From Candidatus Ratteibacteria bacterium (GTDB taxonomy: Bacteria; CAIJMQ01), in the NCBI GenBank assembly GCA_028715665.1, contig JAQURI010000043.1, positions 1 to 10,769 of the forward strand: a DNA stretch of 10,769 nucleotides, written 5' to 3'. A program made the translations under genes and the position numbers. The notes beneath the pieces were generated by a model that was not told the origin of the DNA, ran no database searches, and worked only from the letters and a program-made list of their open reading frames with translations. This document shows positions 1 through 5,401 of this stretch, in pieces (position 1 is the first letter of the stretch; each line of letters opens with the position of its first letter).

Positions 1-246
1 TTCAAAAATGGAAGAGCGTCTTATGTTTTTTGTGGATAGAGACAGATAAAGCGAGGTGAGTAGGAATAAAACGGCAAGACCGGCGGTAATTTTTGCAATC
101 GGTCCTCCCGACGAAGGCGTAAACAAACCGCTGCTCCCTCCTCCGAATATATTTGCAAGACCTGCGCCTTTACCTACCTGGAGCAAAACTATCGCTATCA
201 ATCCTAAAGACGCTACGATATGAAGCACTGTTATAAACATTATCAT
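1..246 (-). CDS. secG: Preprotein translocase subunit SecG (partial, 3' end beyond window)
   Basis: This is the small inner-membrane subunit of the SecYEG protein export channel. Reading the minus strand from the ATG at 246 gives 82 residues with no stop before the left edge. Two hydrophobic helices are visible, at about residues 4-23 and 51-70. Between them is the Gly/Ser-rich loop typical of SecG (GKGAGLANIFGGGSSGLF), preceded by the family's LLQ-G-GAGL signature. An in-frame ATG two codons downstream (240) is possible, but AAAGGA lies 7 nt before the first ATG, so 246 is preferred. It is the third gene of gap-pgk-secG, 44 nt after pgk, a conserved bacterial neighbourhood usually explained by operon structure rather than shared function. 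Part of its ribosome binding site lies within a 38-nt palindromic repeat. Identity is secure; the length of the C-terminus is unknown. Confidence 0.9.
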   Translation of the reverse strand, partial: MIMFITVLHIVASLGLIAIVLLQVGKGAGLANIFGGGSSGLFTPSSGGPIAKITAGLAVLFLLTSLYLSLSTKNIRRSSIFE

Positions 247-255
247 GATTTTTTC

Positions 256-293
256 CTTTACTTCCACCACCAATACATTGGTGTGGGGGTTTA
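256..293. repeat. Palindromic 38-nt repeat, copy A (pgk-secG junction)
   Basis: An imperfect palindrome centred on the core ATTGGTG/CACCAAT, with C-rich and G-rich arms. Its minus-strand reading aligns without gaps to 6293-6330, at 33 of 38 positions by hand. The element includes the TAA stop codon of pgk (291-293) and part of the AAAGG Shine-Dalgarno sequence of secG. A hairpin here between two coupled genes could also affect mRNA stability. The repeat relationship is seen directly; mobility is inferred. Confidence 0.6.
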
Positions 294-1478
294 TCCCGGC
301 CGCACGGGTATCGCGACCACGCCGGGAAGTTCTTTCCCTTCCAGAAATTCTAGTGACGCTCCGCCTCCCGTCGAAATATGCGAGAATTTTTCTTTTAATT
401 TAAATTTCTCGACAGCGCTTACGGAATCTCCGCCGCCGACAATTGACACGGCTTTTGCCTGAGCGATTGCTTCGGCTATTTCTTTTGTACCCTTGGAGAA
501 TTTTTCCATTTCAAATATTCCCATGGGGCCGTTCCAAACAATTGTTTTTGCTCCTTTTATTAAGTTTTTTGCCTCGGTTATAGTTTTATCTCCTATATCA
601 ACGCCTTTCCATCCCGAAGGAATGTTGGCATCCGGAGTTTGTTTTGTCTGTGCATCTTCTTTTACTTCCTGGGCGATTATATGGTCAATTGGGAGAACGA
701 GTTTAATGCCCTTTTCCTTGATTTTTTCTAAGATTTTTTCTGCTTCGGCTTTTTTATCTTCTTCGACTAAAGAGGCGCCGACATTAATTCCCTGAACTTT
801 TAAGAAAGTATATGCCATTGCCCCGCCGATGATAAGAGAGTTCACTTTATCCAATAGGTTCGTTATCACGCCTATTTTATCCGATACTTTTGCCCCGCCC
901 AATATGGTCAAAAAGGGCCTTTCCGGCGCTTCGAGCGCTTTAGAAAAATATTCGATTTCTTTTTTCATGAGAAAACCTACGCCAGAGGGAAGATATGAAG
1001 CGATGCCGCAGGTAGAAGCATGGGCGCGATGTGCGGTTCCGAAAGCGTCGTTTATGTAAATGTCGGCAAGAGAAGCAAGTTGTTTGGAAAAATTATCATC
1101 ATTTTCTTCTTCTTCCGCATGGAACCTGACATTTTCAAGAAGCACGACTTCGCCTTCTTTTAGACCATTAACGGTTGCTTTTACTTCATCGCCGATACAG
1201 TCAGAAGTTGTTTTTACGGGTTTTTTCAGCAGAGAAGAAAGCCGCTCCGCAACGGGTTTCATTCGCAGTTTATCCACAACCTTGCCGTCGGGCCTGCCCA
1301 AATGAGAAGCCAGAATCAGTCGGCTTCCTTTGTCAAGCGCATATTTTATTGTAGGCAGCGCCGCTTGAATTCTTGTGTCGTCTGCGACTTTGCCGTCTTT
1401 GAGAGGCACGTTAAAATCAACCCGCATAAAAACTTTTTTGCCTTTAAGGTCAAAATCTTCTATTGTCGTTTTTCTCAT
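291..1478 (-). CDS. pgk: Phosphoglycerate kinase
   Basis: This cytoplasmic glycolytic enzyme transfers the phosphate of 1,3-bisphosphoglycerate to ADP, giving 3-phosphoglycerate and ATP. The 395-residue product has the normal bacterial length. Visible signatures are RVDFNVP at residues 19-25, HLGRP at 59-63 (both substrate-binding in the N-domain), and the C-terminal nucleotide-binding segment with GGGDSVSAVEKF and STGGGASLEFLEG. It ends right after the usual LPGVVAI terminus, so it is not a PGK-TPI fusion like that of Thermotoga. The start at 1478 gives the canonical N-terminus (KTTIEDFDLKGKKVFMRVDFN); upstream is only a weak purine-rich GAGAG. It follows gap by 33 nt and is surely cotranscribed with it. 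The stop codon lies inside a palindromic repeat shared with another locus in the window. Function is certain. Confidence 0.98.
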   Translation of the reverse strand: MRKTTIEDFDLKGKKVFMRVDFNVPLKDGKVADDTRIQAALPTIKYALDKGSRLILASHLGRPDGKVVDKLRMKPVAERLSSLLKKPVKTTSDCIGDEVKATVNGLKEGEVVLLENVRFHAEEEENDDNFSKQLASLADIYINDAFGTAHRAHASTCGIASYLPSGVGFLMKKEIEYFSKALEAPERPFLTILGGAKVSDKIGVITNLLDKVNSLIIGGAMAYTFLKVQGINVGASLVEEDKKAEAEKILEKIKEKGIKLVLPIDHIIAQEVKEDAQTKQTPDANIPSGWKGVDIGDKTITEAKNLIKGAKTIVWNGPMGIFEMEKFSKGTKEIAEAIAQAKAVSIVGGGDSVSAVEKFKLKEKFSHISTGGGASLEFLEGKELPGVVAIPVRPG

Positions 1479-1511
1479 TGTTTTTTCTCTCTTTTGTTTT
1501 TCGGAGCGTAT

Positions 1512-2513
1512 CTATTTTAGCATTAGTTTTGCCAAATCGATCATTCTGACGGAATATGCCCATTCATTGTCATACCACCCGAACACTTTCACCATTGTTT
1601 TGTCTACAACATAAGTAGAGCCGGCGTCAAAGATAGCTGAATGGGGATTTGCGTAGAAGTCCTTTGAAACAAGCGGTTCGTCGCAATACTGCAAGATACC
1701 TTTTAACGCGCCGGAGGAGGCTTCCTTATAAGCGGCGTTTATAGTTTCCGCGGTTGCTTCTTTTTCCACATCGCAAACTAAGTCGACGACCGACACGTTA
1801 GGCGTGGGAACTCTTACCGCCAATCCGTTCATTTTACCCGCAAGTTCGGGAATAACAAGCCCGATTGCCTTGGCGGCCCCAGTCGAAGTGGGAATAATGC
1901 TTAAGCCGGCCGCTCTTGCGCGCCTTAAATCTTTGTGCGGGAAGTCCAGTATTACCTGGTCATTGGTATAAGAGTGAATTGTGGTCATAAGGCCTCTTTT
2001 AATTTTGAATTTATCGTTGAGAACTTTTGCGATGGGGGCCAGACAGTTCGTTGTGCATGAAGCGTTGGAAACGATATGATGCTTATTTTTATCGTATGTC
2101 TCGTCGTTTACTCCCATGACTATCGTCGCATCGATTGCATCTTTTGCGGGAGCCGAAATCAATACTTTTTTGGCGCCTGCCGCGAGGTGTTTTGATGCAC
2201 CTTCTTTATTCGTGAATTTGCCGGTCGATTCGATGACTAAATCGACTTTTAAATTTTTCCACGGCAGAGCTGCCGGGTCTTTTTCGGATAAAATCTGGAT
2301 TTTCTTTCCGTTAACCACGACCGCATTGCCGTCCGCTTTGACTTCGGCATCCATAATGCCGAAAGTCGAGTCGTATTTTAGAAGATGCGCAAGCGTTTTT
2401 GCGTCGGTCAAATCGTTGATTGCCACCCATTCGATATCGGTATTTTTGTAGCCGGCCCTTAAAACGTTTCTCCCAATTCTGCCAAATCCGTTAATCGCTA
2501 TTCGTATAGACAT
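1512..2513 (-). CDS. gap: Type I glyceraldehyde-3-phosphate dehydrogenase
   Basis: This enzyme oxidises and phosphorylates glyceraldehyde 3-phosphate with NAD(P)+ to 1,3-bisphosphoglycerate, the step before Pgk. The 333-residue length is standard. The Rossmann signature INGFGRIGR is at residues 7-14. The catalytic motif SNASCTTNCLAP places the nucleophile at Cys153, and the partner His is probably His180 in TTIHSYTNDQ. The C-terminus carries the usual WYDNEWAYSVRM. An acidic residue after the second beta strand (IND, residues 32-34) favours NAD+, which is inference. GGGAGG stands about 7 nt before the ATG at 2513, a strong ribosome binding site. It is the first gene of gap-pgk-secG and has its own consensus promoter 108 nt upstream. 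Confidence 0.98.
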   Translation of the reverse strand: MSIRIAINGFGRIGRNVLRAGYKNTDIEWVAINDLTDAKTLAHLLKYDSTFGIMDAEVKADGNAVVVNGKKIQILSEKDPAALPWKNLKVDLVIESTGKFTNKEGASKHLAAGAKKVLISAPAKDAIDATIVMGVNDETYDKNKHHIVSNASCTTNCLAPIAKVLNDKFKIKRGLMTTIHSYTNDQVILDFPHKDLRRARAAGLSIIPTSTGAAKAIGLVIPELAGKMNGLAVRVPTPNVSVVDLVCDVEKEATAETINAAYKEASSGALKGILQYCDEPLVSKDFYANPHSAIFDAGSTYVVDKTMVKVFGWYDNEWAYSVRMIDLAKLMLK

Positions 2514-2540
2514 TTATAACCTCCCGTATTATAAGCGTTA

Positions 2541-2590
2541 AGAGTAGATAGTAGATAGATTTTTTTAAAAAAACTTTTTCTTTCTACTCT
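2541..2590 (-). promoter_or_regulatory. Structured 5' leader of the gap mRNA
   Basis: Between the predicted gap promoter and its ribosome binding site, AGAGTAGA (2541-2548) and TCTACTCT (2583-2590) form a perfect 8-bp inverted repeat. Its loop holds a T-run/A-run self-complement. TAGATAG is repeated in tandem at 2545-2558. The leader RNA could fold into a long A/U-rich hairpin. I recognise no known riboswitch; the role is unknown. Confidence 0.3.
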
Positions 2591-2620
2591 GCCCTCTCTA
2601 CTTTGTTTTAATGAGAGCGT

Positions 2621-2649
2621 ATTATAAAAATCGTTTTAAAATATGTCAA
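2621..2649 (-). promoter_or_regulatory. Sigma70-type promoter of gap-pgk-secG
   Basis: On the minus strand a perfect -35 TTGACA (2649-2644) is separated by 17 bp from a perfect -10 TATAAT (2626-2621). Transcription would start near 2614, giving a leader of about 100 nt before gap. The match to the housekeeping consensus fits a highly expressed glycolytic operon. It lies downstream of the DUF1573 gene stop, so gap does not depend on readthrough from that gene. Confidence 0.75.
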
Positions 2650-2685
2650 ATAAACAGTTGTTATTTAAACAAACAGATTATAAAC

Positions 2686-3753
2686 TTATTCCTTTATGGA
2701 AACACTTACAGGGATTTCTATGCGCGGTTGGCTGGAAATATTGGTATAAATAATTATGAGCCCGTTCATGTTGCCCACGGGCGCAGAGTCTTTTAAAAAA
2801 GCAACAATTTCGTATTCTTTACCCTCGATTCTGGGGTTTATAGTTATTGAGATAAAGTCTTCGAAAGGATTTTCTATCTTTTCTATCTTTAACGGCTCCT
2901 CGCCCATTGTTTTAATATTTATTTTATTTGAAGGGGTCTCGCCCTGCTTTACCGAACCAAAAATGAACAATGGTGGGAATAGAATTATCGATAAATCAGA
3001 TTCCGATATTCCCGGCTCTAAGCTGGCCCTGATATTGCCTGCGATCGGCATCTCTATCTTCGGATATTTTTCGTCGTTAGTATAAATAGTTATTGTTTCC
3101 TTAAGTGTGCCGATAGGGATGTTTGGAGCAGTGATAATTTCGATTTTAAAATCTTTACGATATTTGTTAGGCGGATTTTGGGGAACTTCCTGTGTTTCGA
3201 CAAGCAGGTAATCGGAAGAAGATTCGGTTTTTAAAATTTTTATGTTTTCATCGCCTGCTTTGGTAATATAAATCATTTTTTTTCTTTGAATTTCTTGCCT
3301 TAAATTACCAAAGTCGACATATTCGGGGGCAACGGCAAGTTCTGTTTCGAGTATCCCTTGAATTTCAAGTTTGGCAGAGGGTGCATTGGAATCGACATAT
3401 ATATATTTACTCGCAAAACCTTTGTAACCGGCGGTGTCGAAAGTTACTGTGATTTCGCCCTCCCCGCCAGGTGGAATATCTTTATCGGAAATAGTGGCGG
3501 CAGTGCATCCGCAGGGCGCGTTTACTTTTTTGATTATGAGTTTTTCATTGCCCGCATTTCGTAATTTAAATACATGTTCTATTTTTTCTCCTTCCTTGGC
3601 ACGCCCGAAATCATAAACATATTCGTCGAATTCAATTTTACCCTCTTTTAGCATTGGTGCCGGACGAGAAGAATTATTTTTAAGCACAAAAAAAGAGAAG
3701 GCCGTTACGGCGATTATCAGTGCCATAAGTGAGACCAAAATTTTTATTTTCAT
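2686..3753 (-). CDS. Membrane-anchored or secreted DUF1573 protein
   Basis: The product of about 355 residues starts with a short basic stretch and a hydrophobic segment (ILVSLMALIIAVTAFSFFVL). This suggests a signal peptide or N-terminal anchor and a periplasmic or extracellular location. Next comes a DUF1573 domain: YDFG, GEKIEHVFKLRNAG, the Cys-Gly-Cys motif in NAPCGCTAATI (Cys81 and Cys83 from this start), then PGGEGEITVTFDTAGYKG. The remainder is beta-rich and looks like further Ig-like/DUF1573-type repeats. The function of the family is unknown. The first domain closely resembles the N-terminal domain of the fusion at 7855-9942. ATG at 3765 is an alternative start adding four residues; neither start has a clear Shine-Dalgarno sequence, and 3753 gives the more typical signal peptide. 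It is divergent from the rrf2 operon and shares its upstream region. Confidence 0.85.
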   Translation of the reverse strand: MKIKILVSLMALIIAVTAFSFFVLKNNSSRPAPMLKEGKIEFDEYVYDFGRAKEGEKIEHVFKLRNAGNEKLIIKKVNAPCGCTAATISDKDIPPGGEGEITVTFDTAGYKGFASKYIYVDSNAPSAKLEIQGILETELAVAPEYVDFGNLRQEIQRKKMIYITKAGDENIKILKTESSSDYLLVETQEVPQNPPNKYRKDFKIEIITAPNIPIGTLKETITIYTNDEKYPKIEMPIAGNIRASLEPGISESDLSIILFPPLFIFGSVKQGETPSNKINIKTMGEEPLKIEKIENPFEDFISITINPRIEGKEYEIVAFLKDSAPVGNMNGLIIIYTNISSQPRIEIPVSVSIKE

Positions 3754-3779
3754 GGTTACATACATAAAAAAGATGAAAC

Positions 3780-3808
3780 AATATACTCTTTATTATCCGT
3801 TTTGACAA
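3780..3808 (-). promoter_or_regulatory. Probable promoter of the divergent DUF1573 gene
   Basis: On the minus strand TTGTCA (3808-3803) and TATATT (3785-3780) each match the sigma70 consensus at five of six positions and are 17 bp apart. Transcription would start near 3773, leaving only about 20 nt before the ATG at 3753. This short leader is consistent with the lack of a clear ribosome binding site. The -35 overlaps a plus-strand TTTGACAAA copy, so regulation could be shared with the rrf2 side. Confidence 0.5.
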
Positions 3809-3825
3809 ATTTTCGACTTGATTCT

Positions 3826-3853
3826 TTGACAAAATTAAAAGAGGTAGTATAAT
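3826..3853 (+). promoter_or_regulatory. Promoter of the rrf2-cysK sulfur operon
   Basis: A perfect TTGACA (3826-3831) and a perfect TATAAT (3848-3853) are separated by 16 bp. The start point would be near 3860, about 60 nt before the rrf2 ATG. TTTGACAAA occurs at 3801-3809 and again at 3825-3833, a direct repeat 24 bp apart, which may be regulatory or just promoter composition. A small dyad directly follows the -10 box. Confidence 0.7.
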
Positions 3854-3871
3854 CATCACTAAAACGATGAT
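3852..3871. promoter_or_regulatory. Candidate operator dyad at the rrf2 promoter
   Basis: ATCATC (3852-3857) and GATGAT (3866-3871) form a perfect 6-bp inverted repeat with an 8-nt spacer. It overlaps the end of the -10 box and the likely start point. Rrf2-family repressors usually autoregulate by binding dyads at their own promoter, so this is a reasonable site. It does not resemble the E. coli IscR type 1 or type 2 consensus that I know. Confidence 0.35.
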
Positions 3872-3875
3872 AATA

Positions 3876-3923
3876 ATGTTAAATTATGAGATCAGCAAAT
3901 TTTATGACGGGGTAAAGACATGA
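3876..3923 (+). other. Possible 15-codon leader ORF overlapping the rrf2 start
   Basis: An ATG at 3876 opens a 15-codon frame (MLNYEISKFYDGVKT). Its TGA overlaps the rrf2 start codon as ATGA, the arrangement typical of translational coupling. It has no obvious ribosome binding site of its own and contains no Cys or Met run that would suggest attenuation. It may be chance. Confidence 0.2.
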
Positions 3924-4363
3924 AACTTTCTACAAGAGGACGTTATGCGGCAAGGGCTATGCTGGATTTAGCAATACACGAAGCCGAAGAAGAAATTGTG
4001 TTATTGAAAGACATAGCCAAAAGGGAGAATATTTCTGAAAGATATTTGGAAAATATAATGAGGACACTGGCATTGAATGGTTTAGTAATCAGTGTTCAGG
4101 GAAGAAACGGCGGATTTTGTTTGGCAAAAAGACCGCAAGAGATAAAACTTAGTCAGATAATTCGGGCAGTAGAAGGTAGTATGTCGCCGGTAGTTTGCAT
4201 AGATAATCCCAAATCATGCAAGAGAACGAGTTTTTGCGTCACTCGCGAAATATGGGTAAAAGTAAAAAAAGCCATGTTTAATGTCTTAGATTCAATGACG
4301 TTGGAAGATATGGTGAAAATGCAGAAAAATAAATTAAAAATTACCAATATGTACAATATTTGA
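3920..4363 (+). CDS. Rrf2-family transcriptional regulator (IscR/CymR-like)
   Basis: This is a DNA-binding regulator of 147 residues. The N-terminal winged helix-turn-helix begins with the family signature MKLSTRGRYAARAMLDLA and continues with ISERYLENIMRTL and the wing GRNGGFCLAK (residues 61-70). Three cysteines, Cys93, Cys100 and Cys106, sit in VCIDNPKSCKRTSFCVTREIW, the position of the [2Fe-2S] ligands in IscR, with CX6CX5C spacing. It is therefore probably an Fe-S or redox sensor. The next gene is cysK, so control of cysteine supply as in CymR is also possible; family knowledge alone does not decide between them. GGGG lies 6-10 nt before the ATG. It heads the sulfur operon and likely represses its own promoter. 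The family is certain, the ligand inferred. Confidence 0.93.
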   Translation: MKLSTRGRYAARAMLDLAIHEAEEEIVLLKDIAKRENISERYLENIMRTLALNGLVISVQGRNGGFCLAKRPQEIKLSQIIRAVEGSMSPVVCIDNPKSCKRTSFCVTREIWVKVKKAMFNVLDSMTLEDMVKMQKNKLKITNMYNI

Positions 4364-4367
4364 AGGC

Positions 4368-4409
4368 CCTCCGCCGTTCCGATGTACATCGGAGCGAAGC
4401 AAGTGGAGG
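4368..4409. repeat. Palindrome between rrf2 and cysK
   Basis: TCCGATGTACATCGGA (4378-4393) is a perfect 16-nt palindrome. It is flanked by CCTCC (4368-4372) and GGAGG (4405-4409), which can pair as an outer stem. No T-run follows, so it is not a classical terminator. It could be an operator, an mRNA processing hairpin or one copy of a dispersed repeat. An ATG inside it (4382) is in frame with cysK, but the strong ribosome binding site supports the later start. Confidence 0.45.
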
Positions 4410-4423
4410 ACAAGGAGGAAGTT

Positions 4424-5401
4424 ATGTCAAGAATTGCTAAAGATATAATCGAATTAATAGGTAATACGCCTTTGGTAAGACTAAACAGGATAGCAAAAGA
4501 CGTAAAAGCAGAAATCGTGGCTAAACTGGAATTTTTTAATCCATGTGGTTCTATCAAAGACCGCATCGGTGCAAGTATGATTGAAGCAGCGGAGAAACAG
4601 GGATTGTTAAAAAAGGATTCTGTTGTTGTGGAGCCCACGTCCGGTAATACCGGTATAGCATTGGCATTTGTGTGCGCTGTTAAAGGATATAAGCTAATTC
4701 TAACCATGCCAGAGACGATGAGTATTGAACGAAAGAGTATGCTTAAAGCACTTGGAGCTGAGATTGTCCTCACCCCGGGTGCCGAAGGAATGAGCGGGGC
4801 GATAAAAAAAGCTGAAGAGATTGTGAAAACCCTGAACCAGAGCAAGCTCGGTTCAGGGCTAAAGGCCTTTATGCCGCAACAGTTTAAGAACCCTGCCAAT
4901 CCGGAAATACACCGTAAGACGACAGCATTGGAAATCTGGAATGATACGGACGGTAAAGTCGATATTTTAGTGGCCGGTGTCGGGACCGGCGGCACTATTA
5001 TGGGCGTTGCCGAGGTGTTAAAAAAGAAAAAAGCTTCTGTTAAAACTATTGCCGTTGAGCCGGCTGATTCGCCGGTTCTCTCTCGCCAAAAATACGGCGA
5101 GCAGGCCGGCGGCAAGGCGAGTCCCCATAAAATTCAGGGAATAGGAGCTGGTTTTATTCCCGATATATTGAACATGGATATTGTTGATGAAGTGATAAAG
5201 GTGACAAATGAAGAGGCCGTAATGGCTAGCAGATGCCTCGCCAAAGAGGAAGGGATATTTGCGGGAATTTCATCCGGAGCGGCTGTTTATGCAGCATTAG
5301 AAGTCAGCAAGAGAGAAGAAAATAAAGGCAAGCTAATTGTTGTTATATTGCCGGATTTAGGTGACAGATATCTTTCGACGGAGTTGTTTAATGCCGAATA
5401 A
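4424..5401 (+). CDS. cysK: Cysteine synthase A (O-acetylserine sulfhydrylase)
   Basis: This PLP enzyme makes L-cysteine from O-acetylserine and sulfide in the cytoplasm. The PLP lysine is Lys45 in GSIKDRIGA. The substrate loop PTSGNTG is at 71-77, the phosphate-binding GVGTGGT at 185-191, and GISSGAA at 281-287. The C-terminus is the typical ILPDLGDRYLST. AGGAGG stands 5 nt before the ATG at 4424, which sets the start. The 325-residue product is about 17 longer than usual CysK (roughly 308). The excess lies in two places: about residues 136-147 before FMPQQFKNPAN, and 221-228 between SPVLS and GGKASPHKIQG. Both are encoded by palindromic DNA and leave the catalytic motifs intact. It follows the Rrf2 regulator by 60 nt and overlaps the next gene by 11 nt. 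Cystathionine beta-synthase is less likely from the sequence. Confidence 0.95.
   Translation: MSRIAKDIIELIGNTPLVRLNRIAKDVKAEIVAKLEFFNPCGSIKDRIGASMIEAAEKQGLLKKDSVVVEPTSGNTGIALAFVCAVKGYKLILTMPETMSIERKSMLKALGAEIVLTPGAEGMSGAIKKAEEIVKTLNQSKLGSGLKAFMPQQFKNPANPEIHRKTTALEIWNDTDGKVDILVAGVGTGGTIMGVAEVLKKKKASVKTIAVEPADSPVLSRQKYGEQAGGKASPHKIQGIGAGFIPDILNMDIVDEVIKVTNEEAVMASRCLAKEEGIFAGISSGAAVYAALEVSKREENKGKLIVVILPDLGDRYLSTELFNAE
4830..4858. repeat. Palindromic insertion 1 inside cysK
   Basis: CCCTGAACC (4830-4838) pairs perfectly with GGTTCAGGG (4850-4858). The centre GAGC-AA-GCTC (4840-4849) extends the stem after a single unpaired A. It encodes CysK residues 136-145, exactly where this protein has extra residues between AEEIVK and AFMPQQF compared with typical CysK. 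An in-frame palindromic insertion is the simplest reading. Confidence 0.6.
5071..5110. repeat. Palindromic insertion 2 inside cysK
   Basis: CTCGCC (5082-5087) and GGCGAG (5096-5101) form a stem with an 8-nt loop. GCCGG (5071-5075) and CCGGC (5106-5110) form outer arms. The core encodes the extra residues RQKYGEQA (221-228). Removing those 24 nt restores the canonical SPVLS-GGK-PHKIQG sequence of CysK. Confidence 0.5.

Noticed and set aside
4382..4423. An upstream in-frame start for cysK adding 14 residues
   Set aside because: The extra residues are encoded by the 16-nt palindrome region, are not part of CysK, and AGGAGG is placed correctly for the ATG at 4424.
4153..5115. A 320-codon open frame on the minus strand across rrf2 and cysK
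   Set aside because: It is antisense to two clearly recognisable genes, and its low-complexity Ser/Ile/Pro-rich product matches no family I know.
5361..5390. GTG start for the thiI-like gene inside cysK
   Set aside because: It would extend the overlap to 41 nt with no family-like sequence, while ATG at 5391 has a GGAG site and a normal short overlap.
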